DNA of 6,108 nucleotides from Armatimonadota bacterium (GTDB lineage Bacteria; Armatimonadota; Armatimonadia; Armatimonadales; Armatimonadaceae): contig JACMMA010000754.1 in the NCBI GenBank assembly GCA_014379275.1, forward strand, positions 1 to 6,108, in the 5' to 3' direction. Both the position numbers and the translations under genes were made by a program. Positions 1 through 5,686 of the stretch are shown piece after piece; positions within the stretch are counted from its first letter, which is position 1; each line of letters starts with the position of its first letter. Under the pieces are notes generated by a model. It made no database searches and was not told the origin of the DNA. It was given only the letters and a program-made list of their open reading frames with translations.

Positions 1-27
1 GATGGAGATATCAAGGTGCCCTCTACC

Positions 28-363
28 CTAATCCTTAGGCTGGTCTTCCGGTCCTGGGCCTCCTCCTCTAAGTTGCACTTTTGTCCTCTCCTGACTACGT
101 CGTGCCATCTCCCGCAGCTGTTCGTTCAATGATTGATACGGGCCACCTTGTGAGCCTTCGTGTCCACTCGGATCGCTATAGTGTATCGGGTCGTGCTCGC
201 AATACTGGTACGGCTCCTGGTCGAGCAACGTGTCGCGCGTCGTGAACAGCCTGACCTGCGCGTCGTAGTATCTTGCGGGGATATGCACCAACCCGGCGTC
301 GGCGTCGTCGCGGTAGCCCGCTTTGGCGTTGTAGCCATACGAGCTAAAGGTTTCGTAATCGCA
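28..363 (-). pseudogene. RHS-repeat protein, C-terminal core fragment
   Basis: Reading right to left, this frame opens after a stop at 366-364 and ends at the TAG at 30-28. It encodes the conserved RHS-repeat-associated core: SSYGYNAKAGYRDDADAGL, then VHIPARYYDAQVRLFTTRD, LLDQEPYQYCEHDP and finally DPSGH. In intact RHS proteins this core closes a large beta-cage shell and is followed by a variable C-terminal domain, often a toxin. Here the tail after DPSGH is only about 43 residues, hydrophilic and not a recognisable toxin. Everything upstream of the core is missing because of the stop, so the piece cannot form a cage. The usual GRF of the core (YDPQVGRF) reads VRLF, another sign of drift. 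A TTG at 291 could start a shorter 87-residue product, but no good ribosome binding site was seen. Family assignment is secure; loss of function is inferred from the truncation. Confidence 0.8.
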
Positions 364-411
364 TCATTGATAGCCGAGTATGTGAGGCATCTTCGTCTTT
401 GAAATTATGAA

Positions 412-1554
412 TCAGCGACTTGAAGCGTTTACTATACTTTCTAGGCGCCGATCAATGGAGCTTAGACTGGTCTCTGAAAGACCACTAAAGTACATCTTCC
501 GAGCCGGATAATCAATCAGAAACCTCTTTTGCGAGAGGACGTCCATGCCCACTACGCCATCGTATGGAAGTATGGCGTCAGCAATTACACCCACCTCGAC
601 GTTCGGAAAAACCATGTTTTCTATCTTCAGATCTGTTTTAAAAGTGCGTAATTGTGATTTGCCCCAAGCCGAGCGTGCTGTCCTTGTTGTCAGGCGTGGT
701 AACTTACCGAAATATTTCTTATACCAGGACTCAGTAATATATGTACGAGTTGCTCCCGTATCAACTATCATTGGCAATTCTATTGTGCCCTTCAGTAGAA
801 CAGGAATAGTGAACTTTGACGTAGTTTTTGCTTTCATTTTCAATGGGGAGTAGCTACTCTGAGGAGAGAAACCTAAAGCTTCTCTCTCTGCTTTGTTCAA
901 ATTGCCATTCCATGTTAGTACCATCTTTTTATTCTTTATGTCTACCATTAATCCGCATTCCTCTATCGTGTTCAGCCCGATTATCCCGTCAACCCCCATG
1001 TTGAGGATCAGTTGCTTTTTATTGGTATTCTTCTGTTTTATTAGCGGGGTAGTATTAATTATTAGCTGACCGATTTCCAGCGAGTCGGCAATGTACTCCT
1101 CGTCACCAATATTGACAGCTTCACGTCCTGCAAGATCTTTGTATTCACTCTTTTCCATTTCGTCTTCTTGAATGACGTCTTTTTTCAAGAATGACCGGGA
1201 AGCCGACTCAGGTAGAATAGACGTATTGGCTGCTCCTGTGTCAATCAACATCACATTGCTTATTCGGTTAATGGAAACCGTGATTAAGGGACGTTTGTCA
1301 ACTTCGGTAGTTTTTATAGGTACCAGACCAGACGATTCCCGCAATCGTGTGAGGGGCATTTTGATCTGATTGTTCGATCCTTTATCAACGTTATAGTCAC
1401 GGCTAGCCATGGAGGCTAGCCAACTGCAATAGATGACAACTACAGATAGGAAGATAATATTGATTGTCTTCATTTTCAGTCTTAAAAGCTTCATGTGGCT
1501 TAATAACTTCTGGATCATCAGCAAGCCACATAAGGTACTTTGCTTCTTAATCAT
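412..1554 (-). CDS. Two-lobed retropepsin/pepsin-like aspartic protease, membrane-anchored or secreted
   Basis: The ORF has 380 codons and two homologous halves. Each half carries a catalytic-type motif in a hydrophobic strand: MLIDTGAANTSIL (Asp105) and MIVDTGATRTYIT (Asp265). Each is followed by the hydrophobic-Gly element typical of clan AA proteases (DGIIGLN at 189-195, DGVVGMD at 332-338) and a closing strand (MVDIKNKKMVL, LIDYPARKMYF). Two DTGA lobes in one chain suggest a pepsin-like intramolecular pair rather than a retroviral-type homodimer. Residues 28-50 look like a Sec signal or anchor: MKT, a hydrophobic stretch, then S-M-A as a possible cleavage site. The protease would then act outside the cytoplasm. 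The true start may be codon 28 (ATG at 1473), because the first 27 codons lack signal-like character; neither start has a clear Shine-Dalgarno site. Composition is about 40-45% GC, well below its neighbours, and RHS remnants lie on both sides, which suggests transfer. The substrate is unknown. Confidence 0.82.
   Translation of the reverse strand: MIKKQSTLCGLLMIQKLLSHMKLLRLKMKTINIIFLSVVVIYCSWLASMASRDYNVDKGSNNQIKMPLTRLRESSGLVPIKTTEVDKRPLITVSINRISNVMLIDTGAANTSILPESASRSFLKKDVIQEDEMEKSEYKDLAGREAVNIGDEEYIADSLEIGQLIINTTPLIKQKNTNKKQLILNMGVDGIIGLNTIEECGLMVDIKNKKMVLTWNGNLNKAEREALGFSPQSSYSPLKMKAKTTSKFTIPVLLKGTIELPMIVDTGATRTYITESWYKKYFGKLPRLTTRTARSAWGKSQLRTFKTDLKIENMVFPNVEVGVIADAILPYDGVVGMDVLSQKRFLIDYPARKMYFSGLSETSLSSIDRRLESIVNASSR
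1493..1531 (-). repeat. 9-bp perfect inverted repeat in the protease leader
   Basis: ATGTGGCTT at 1493-1501 and AAGCCACAT at 1523-1531 are exact reverse complements separated by 21 bases. On the minus-strand transcript this would form a stem-loop just upstream of the ATG at 1473, the preferred protease start, and within the first codons if translation begins at 1554. One arm contains another in-frame ATG (1494-1492). A role in translation control is possible but not shown. A chance occurrence cannot be excluded. Confidence 0.4.
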
Positions 1555-1564
1555 TTAAGAAGGC

Positions 1565-1583
1565 AGATGTGTATCAGTGACAG
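1565..1583. other. 19-bp sequence resembling the Tn5 mosaic end
   Basis: AGATGTGTATCAGTGACAG matches the Tn5 mosaic end (AGATGTGTATAAGAGACAG, recalled from general knowledge) at 17 of 19 positions. It lies at the switch from the AT-richer protease block to GC-rich RHS sequence. The bases to its left do not resemble the usual Nextera adapter stems, and no matching second end was seen near 366-412. It may be a degenerate transposon end, a library artefact at a chimeric join, or chance. Confidence 0.3.
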
Positions 1584-1586
1584 TTC

Positions 1587-1800
1587 TTACCACGCCTCGA
1601 CCGACTTCCACAACTGCAGTTCCTCGCCCGTCCCGCCGTACGTGTACGAAGCGGTCCCCGCGCCGTCCGAAACCGTGACGAGTTGCCCGCGCACGGTGAT
1701 AGGTGTGCGAGACGGTTCGCCCCGTCGCGTCGGTGACGGACCGGTGGTTGCCAAACGCGCTACGACCCGATACAATCCGCATCGGGCAACCGCCCATCTT
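1587..1800 (-). pseudogene. RHS-repeat protein fragment, frameshifted
   Basis: Two adjacent minus-strand frames together read like RHS/YD repeats. The first, about 1791-1699, gives SAFGNHRSVTDATGRTVSHTY. The second, about 1688-1587, gives GQLVTVSDGAGTASYTYGGTG and then ends at a stop. The motif order (DATGRT..TY, GQL..VTDGAGTASYTYDG) is the normal repeat order of RHS shell proteins, so one indel near 1690-1699 is implied. It is on the same strand as the RHS core fragment at 28-363 and corresponds to sequence upstream of that core. Both are probably parts of one former gene, now separated by the protease gene. No start codon or upstream RHS sequence is visible before pyrG, so this is a relic. 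Confidence 0.65.
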
Positions 1801-1916
1801 TCCGTTTTGCGAACTTGATTTTCTCCTGTTTCGTGGCACCGGATGGGCTGTGAATTTCTCCCCCCGATTTTGATATGGACCGCTCTTGAAACGGCGAACC
1901 GTGTCAACGACTGTTT

Positions 1917-1921
1917 AGGAG
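1917..1921 (+). promoter_or_regulatory. Ribosome binding site of pyrG
   Basis: AGGAG lies 9 bases upstream of the GTG at 1931. It supports that GTG as the start and so supports the N-terminal extension of the CTP synthase. No convincing -35/-10 pair was found in the roughly 80 bases before it. Confidence 0.7.
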
Positions 1922-1930
1922 TGTTCTTTA

Positions 1931-3619
1931 GTGTCCGAAACCCGCGCCGCATCTACCGCCCCGTCCGAGTCCGCCGCCGCCGAATCCACCGAGTCGCCGA
2001 AAACCGTGAAGTATATCTTCGTCACCGGGGGCGTCGTTTCGTCCATCGGGAAGGGGATCACCTCCGCCGCGCTCGGTCGCCTGCTCCGCAACCGCGGCTT
2101 CCAGGTCGCGATGCAGAAGCTGGACCCGTATATCAACGTGGACGCGGGCACGATGAATCCCTACCAGCACGGCGAATGCTTCGTCACCGACGACGGCGCG
2201 GAAACCGACCTCGATCTCGGGCACTACGAGCGGTTCGTGGACATCAACCTTTCTCGCGCCGCCAGCGTGACGACCGGAACGGTGTACGGCGCGGTCATCG
2301 CCAAGGAACGCCGCGGCGATTACCTCGGCGGCACCGTCCAGGTCATCCCGCACATCACGAACGAGATCAAGGAGCGCATCACGCAGTACGGGCGGTCCAC
2401 CGGAGCGGACGTCGTGATCGCCGAAGTCGGCGGCACGGTGGGCGACATCGAAGGGCTGCCGTTCCTGGAGGCGATCCGCCAGATGCGACGCGACGCCGGA
2501 CCGGAAAATGTTTTGTATATCCATGTGACCCTGATCCCGGCAGTCGGGCCGTGGAACGAGGTGAAGACGAAGCCTACCCAGCACAGCGTGATGAAGATGC
2601 GCGAGGTCGGTATCGCGCCGGACGTTTTAGTGTGCCGCACGAAGGTCGCGCTGACGCAGGAGCAGAAGGAAAAGATCGGCCTGTTCTGCGATGTTTCGCT
2701 CGACGCGGTGATCGAGGCGCGCGACACGGAAACGATCTATGCGATCCCGGTACTGTTCGAGGACCAGGGATTCTCCGAACTCGTGGTGAAGCGGCTCCAT
2801 CTGCCGCCGACCCCGCCGGACCTGGACGGCTGGCGCGGCATCGTGCAGCGGGTCCTGAAACCGGCGCACGAAGTGCGGGTCGCGGTGGTCGGGAAGTACA
2901 CGGAGAACGGCGACGCGTATATCTCGATCGCGGAATCGCTCAAACATGCTGGCATCCAGAACGACAGTCGGGTCCACATCGACTGGATCGACTCGGAAAC
3001 CCTGGACGCGGAAGGCGCGGCGGACGAACGCTTGCCGGGCGTGGACGCCGTGGTGGTCTGCCCCGGTTTCGGCGGACGCGGCGTTCCCGGCAAGATCGCC
3101 GCCGTCTGCTACGCCCGCGAAAACAAAATACCGTTCCTCGGCATCTGCTACGGCATGCAGATGGCGGTCGTCGAGTACGCCCGGCACATGGCGAACCTGA
3201 GCAGCGCGAACACGACCGAGGTGGACCCCGACACGGCGTACCCGGTGATCGCGCTCATGCCGGACCAGTACGGCGTCGCCGACAAGGGCGCGACGATGCG
3301 GCTCGGCCTGTGGCCCTGCGCCCTCGCGCCGGAAACCCTGGCGTCGAAACTGTACGGCAAGACCAACGTCGAGGAGCGGCACCGCCACCGCTTCGAGGTG
3401 AATAACGAGTACCGCGATCTTCTCACCAAAGCCGGGCTGGTATTTTCCGGCCTGTCGCCGGATCACAAGCTGGTCGAGATCGTCGAACTGCCGCAGTCGG
3501 TGCACCCGTTCTTTATCGCGACGCAGTTCCACCCGGAGTTCCTTTCGCGCCCGAACCGCGCCCATCCGCTCTTCGCCGGCTTGATCGAGAGCGCACTAGC
3601 AGGCAGAAAAAAGGAATAA
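1931..3619 (+). CDS. pyrG: CTP synthase (glutamine-hydrolysing)
   Basis: The 562-residue product makes CTP from UTP, ATP and glutamine in the cytoplasm, the last step of de novo pyrimidine nucleotide synthesis. The N-terminal synthetase domain starts at about residue 25 with KYIFVTGGVVSSIGKG (P-loop Lys41), then DPYINVDAGTMNPYQHGE, GGTVGDIE (167-174) and TKPTQHSV (213-220). A C-terminal class I glutamine amidotransferase domain follows (about 315-556), with nucleophile Cys406 in LGICYGMQ and His534/Glu536 in TQFHPEF. RHRFEVNNEY (485-494) is also typical. Length is normal apart from about 24 extra Ser/Ala/Glu-rich residues at the N-terminus, which the ribosome binding site supports. Two deviations stand out. 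The oxyanion loop reads VCPGFGGRG where VPGGFGxRG is usual, and GICYGMQ replaces the more common GICLGMQ. The catalytic triad is intact, so function is expected. It appears to be transcribed alone. Confidence 0.97.
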   Translation: MSETRAASTAPSESAAAESTESPKTVKYIFVTGGVVSSIGKGITSAALGRLLRNRGFQVAMQKLDPYINVDAGTMNPYQHGECFVTDDGAETDLDLGHYERFVDINLSRAASVTTGTVYGAVIAKERRGDYLGGTVQVIPHITNEIKERITQYGRSTGADVVIAEVGGTVGDIEGLPFLEAIRQMRRDAGPENVLYIHVTLIPAVGPWNEVKTKPTQHSVMKMREVGIAPDVLVCRTKVALTQEQKEKIGLFCDVSLDAVIEARDTETIYAIPVLFEDQGFSELVVKRLHLPPTPPDLDGWRGIVQRVLKPAHEVRVAVVGKYTENGDAYISIAESLKHAGIQNDSRVHIDWIDSETLDAEGAADERLPGVDAVVVCPGFGGRGVPGKIAAVCYARENKIPFLGICYGMQMAVVEYARHMANLSSANTTEVDPDTAYPVIALMPDQYGVADKGATMRLGLWPCALAPETLASKLYGKTNVEERHRHRFEVNNEYRDLLTKAGLVFSGLSPDHKLVEIVELPQSVHPFFIATQFHPEFLSRPNRAHPLFAGLIESALAGRKKE

Positions 3620-3669
3620 AGACTCTCTCTGGCGAACAGACACAGGATTCCCGAATCGGAGAACTGTTT

Positions 3670-4019
3670 TTGTCCCACGTTGTCGGAATAAAAAGTTCGA
3701 ATGCCGCGCCAGACGGCCCTATTGAGATCACCGCCCTGGGGGCGTGCGTGTCACGCCAAACTCAGCAGCGGGCGGGGTCGTCCGCATCGTGGAGCGGTTC
3801 CCGACGCGCAAAGCCGGGGAATTGCTCGCCTTTCTCGCCGTGGCGTGGTGCGCGACGCGCGACGCCGCCGCCGCCGCGCTCTGTGCGGACGCCGACCCCG
3901 GGATCGCCCGGGGTCGCTTGAAGCAGACGGTGTCCCTGATCCGCCGCACCGTGCCCCCCCACGACCCGTTCGATCCCGCCACGCCGCGGGCCAGTATCGC
4001 CCCTCGCGCCCGCCGTTAA
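3670..4019 (+). pseudogene. SARP/AfsR-type regulator remnant, N-terminal winged-helix part
   Basis: This is the first piece of a broken regulator running to 5182. From a TTG at 3670, with GGAG 8 bases upstream, one frame reads to PIEITALGA, the usual opening of SARP-like N-termini. The match then moves to another frame at about 3742-3750 (RVTPNSAAGG). That frame continues with ERFPTRKAGELLAFLAV and ALCADADPGIARGRLKQTV, the winged-helix DNA-binding domain of this family (compare TRKAxxLLAYLA and LWPDADPExARxRLRQ). It stops at the TAA at 4017-4019, while the continuation lies in the first frame again. In intact proteins this domain binds promoter DNA. A GTG at 3744 could start a 91-residue piece. 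The homology is convincing, but the reading frame is not intact. Confidence 0.68.
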
Positions 4020-4350
4020 AACCGACGTGGACGACTGGGAGGCGGCGCAAAAACGCGGCGACGAGGACGCACGACGCGTACTTTCCGAACGCGGCGCGTT
4101 CCTTCCGGACTGCGACCTGCGGTGGGCGACCCGGGCACGGGCGCGTTACGCGGCGGTGGAGGCTAAGCCGCTTCCCGCGCCCGCGCTATCGGACGACGCG
4201 GTCCGCCTTCTCACCGCCCTGCGCGAAACCGGCATCGTGTCGCCGGGGGAACCGCGACCGCTCCTGCTCAGCGCACTGTACGGCGTTTCCGACGCGTTGA
4301 CCGCGCACGAGCGGGAGCGACTGCGGCGACAGCACGCCGCGAACCAGTAG
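4015..4350 (+). pseudogene. SARP/AfsR-type regulator remnant, BTAD-like part
   Basis: The frame reads VKTDVDDWEAAQKRGDEDA and then RVLSERGAFLPDCDLRW, matching the start of the bacterial transcriptional activator domain that follows the winged helix (compare TDVxxFExAL and GxLLPG). It picks up directly where the previous piece (RASIA, about 3990-4004) goes out of frame, so a single indel at about 4000-4014 separates them. It ends at the TAG at 4348-4350 after ERERLRRQHAANQ. A GTG at 4027 would give a 107-residue product, but no ribosome binding site supports separate translation. The AAA/NB-ARC ATPase domain expected next, with its Walker A motif, is absent. Confidence 0.6.
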
Positions 4351-4590
4351 CGACTCGTCGTCCACGCGCAAAGCGGTTGGCACACGCCAGACGCGCCCGA
4401 TCTGTTGTCGTGCCTCGACGGGCGACGCGACGACCTCGCTCCGGCACTCCGATATCTGTGCGACGCGAAGCCGTGCGACGCGCCGGCGTTCGCGGCGAGC
4501 CTGCACTATTTCTGGTACGTGCGCGGCCACATCCAGTTGGGACGCGAACTCACCGAACTGGCTCTGCGGTCGTCCGACGAACGGGGGACG
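4351..4590 (+). pseudogene. SARP/LuxR-type regulator remnant, start of TPR region
   Basis: This piece is in the same frame as the previous one but follows its stop. It reads LLSCLDGRRDDLAPALRYL, then SLHYFWYVRGHIQLGRELTE. This resembles the segment just after the ATPase domain in large TPR regulators (compare LxxEHDNLRAALxW and WFWxLRGHxxEGRRWLEEAL). Because it directly follows the BTAD-like piece, roughly 250-300 residues of ATPase domain appear deleted. The match moves to the next frame at about 4583-4592, near a run of five G. A GTG at 4405 could open a 168-codon frame, but its second half (after about 4595) is out-of-frame arginine-rich sequence. Confidence 0.6.
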
Positions 4591-5182
4591 AAAGCGCGCC
4601 GACGCGCTCCTGTGCGCCGGACATTTCGCCAACTGCGACGGCGACAACCGCGCCGCGTTCGTGCGCTACCGCGAAGCCCGCACCCTGTACGAATGTCTAC
4701 GCGACAGCGAGGGGGTGGCTCGCGCCCGGATGCGCGAGGGCAACGCTCTGATGGAAACCGGGCGCTACGCGGCGGCGTACCCGGCGTCGCTCGACGCCGT
4801 CTGTCATTTTCCGGCGACCGGCGACGAACCGAACCTGCTCACGGCTTTGTTTTACTCGTCGATGTCCGCCGCGCTTTCGGGCGACCTGAGCGGCGCACAG
4901 GAGCAACATGACGACGCCGTGGCGATAGCCGACTCGCTCGGCGACCGGTTTCGTGCGCTGCTACAGCAAAGCAGCGTGAACACGACGCTGACGTTGCGAA
5001 TCGGTGACCGGATCCGGGACGCGCCGCTCCTCGCGGACTGCGCCCGCCACCTGCGTAGCGTGATCGCGGCGCAACGCGGCCTGCGCGACGCCCTCGGCAC
5101 CACGTACCTGTTCCGAACGCTGGCGAACCTCGCCGCCCGGCGCGGCGACGCGCGGCGCCTCCCACGCGGCACGCCCGAGTAG
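4589..5182 (+). pseudogene. SARP/LuxR-type regulator remnant, TPR region
   Basis: In frame 2 the sequence continues the previous piece: KRADALLCAGHFANCDGDN, RYREARTLYECLRDSEGVA, then GNALMETGRYAAAYPASLDA. These are alternating helices with the size and Ala/Gly/Tyr spacing of TPRs. Later parts (FYSSMSAALSGDLSGAQEQ, LADCARHLRSVIAAQRGL, FRTLANLAARRGDARRL) look like further, drifted helices. The frame ends at the TAG at 5180-5182. The longest stand-alone product would start at the GTG at 4661 (173 residues), with no evident ribosome binding site. In intact relatives this region is a protein-interaction or ligand-sensing scaffold. It is treated here as the decayed C-terminus of the gene starting near 3670. 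Confidence 0.6.
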
Positions 5183-5227
5183 CGAGAAGAAACGGAATCA
5201 CCGGAGCACATCGAAACCCCACGGGCA

Positions 5228-5254
5228 CCCGCCCCGACGTATCGCCGAGGCGGG
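5228..5254. repeat. GC-rich hairpin downstream of the regulator remnant
   Basis: CCCGCCCCG (5228-5236) and CGAGGCGGG (5246-5254) can pair at 8 of 9 positions around a 9-base loop. No T-run follows, so it does not meet the usual form of an intrinsic terminator, although it sits where one would be expected after the regulator remnant. Confidence 0.35.
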
Positions 5255-5330
5255 CGGGAACGGCGGACCCTTCGCACGGTCAGGGCATGATATTCATCAT
5301 AAGAAGAAAGCATACAGTTTTAAAAACAGG

Positions 5331-5336
5331 TATACT
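5331..5336 (+). promoter_or_regulatory. Possible -10 element for the small ORF and FecR gene
   Basis: TATACT sits in an AT-rich stretch 41 bases before the ATG at 5378 and differs from TATAAT at one base. No TTGACA-like -35 box was found 15-18 bases upstream, so this is a partial promoter call resting on composition, position and the -10 match. Confidence 0.35.
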
Positions 5337-5361
5337 TAGCAGGGTAGCATAGCAACGAAAA

Positions 5362-5367
5362 AAGGAG
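5362..5367 (+). promoter_or_regulatory. Ribosome binding site of the small ORF
   Basis: AAGGAG lies 10 bases upstream of the ATG at 5378, in an A-rich stretch. It is the strongest Shine-Dalgarno match in the window and the main reason to treat the 102-codon ORF as a real gene. Confidence 0.7.
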
Positions 5368-5377
5368 AACGGGAACC

Positions 5378-5686
5378 ATGAGTTCCGACATATCCCGCGG
5401 CGACGGGCGTACCCCGGACGAGGGCAGGGGAGGGGCGGCACCTCCCATCGGCGGGCAGACAAAACGATTTGTGTATCCACCCCTGCCGCCGCCGTTCAGC
5501 TTCGGGGGCGGGGTGACACCACGAGACGCGGCCACGCCCACCCCGGAACAGCCGATCGTGCGCCAACACGAAGAAATCTCCGAGATCGATCACTTCCTCG
5601 AGCAGTGGCGGAACGATCAGAACAAGGCGAAAGAAGACGCGGCGCGCAGCGCCGCCCTGAAACCGCGACTCAAGCCCGTGAAGTGA
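5378..5686 (+). CDS. Small proline-rich protein of unknown function
   Basis: The 102-residue product is not a family I recognise. Residues 1-50 are Gly/Pro/Arg-rich (GAAPPIGGQTKRFVYPPLPP, then FSFGGGV), low in complexity and probably disordered. Residues 58-90 are charged and likely helical (RQHEEISEIDHFLEQWRNDQ, then NKAKEDAARSA), and the tail is basic (LKPRLKPVK). There is no signal peptide or membrane segment, so it is probably cytoplasmic. The start is supported by AAGGAG 10 bases upstream. The Gly/Pro part may be the translation of a short dispersed repeat, because it contains an 8-bp inverted repeat. Its TGA overlaps a GTG (GTGA at 5683-5686) that could begin the FecR-domain gene. The FecR reading frame follows in the same frame as this ORF, suggesting translational coupling or a shared ancestry. 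A regulatory or partner role next to FecR is conjecture. Confidence 0.6.
   Translation: MSSDISRGDGRTPDEGRGGAAPPIGGQTKRFVYPPLPPPFSFGGGVTPRDAATPTPEQPIVRQHEEISEIDHFLEQWRNDQNKAKEDAARSAALKPRLKPVK
5423..5487. repeat. Inverted repeat inside the small ORF
   Basis: GGCAGGGG (5423-5430) and CCCCTGCC (5480-5487) are perfect complements, with further partial pairing just inside. The enclosed and flanking sequence is G/C-run-rich and reads as low-complexity Gly/Pro protein in several frames. This is typical of small non-coding repeats that land in coding DNA. Confidence 0.35.

Larger units (their letters stand above)
5183..5377. other. Intergenic region with hairpin and AT-rich promoter-like island
   Basis: No ORF with homology was seen here. 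The first 100 bases remain GC-rich and contain the hairpin at 5228-5254. From about 5287 the sequence turns AT-rich. It holds a short inverted repeat (ATGAT-ATTC-ATCAT, 5287-5300), a TATACT at 5331-5336, and a strong Shine-Dalgarno AAGGAG at 5362-5367 serving the ATG at 5378. Confidence 0.6.

Noticed and set aside
28..156. RHS C-terminal toxin domain with immunity gene
   Set aside because: The tail after DPSGH is about 43 residues with no toxin motif, and no small immunity-like ORF follows within the window.
1565..1583. Direct Nextera adapter contamination
   Set aside because: The match has two mismatches and the left flank does not resemble the known adapter stems, so it is reported only as mosaic-end-like.
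1868..1914. Promoter before pyrG (TTGAAA at 1886-1891)
   Set aside because: No acceptable -10 lies at the right spacing, and the position would place it on top of the ribosome binding site.
1843..3405. Long plus-strand open frame over pyrG
   Set aside because: It is arginine-rich, has no domain motifs and lies out of frame over pyrG; it results from high GC content.
2627..3565. Long minus-strand open frame opposite pyrG
   Set aside because: It is the antisense shadow of pyrG, with arginine/valine/histidine-rich low-information sequence and no motif.
3635..3671. Possible terminator after pyrG (AACAG...CTGTT followed by five T)
   Set aside because: The outer stem is only 5 bp and the inner GATT/AATC stem 4 bp with a long spacer, too weak to call.
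3701..4300. 199-codon plus-strand frame within the regulator remnant
   Set aside because: It is arginine-rich and motif-free, while the other two frames carry the winged-helix and BTAD-like motifs over the same bases.
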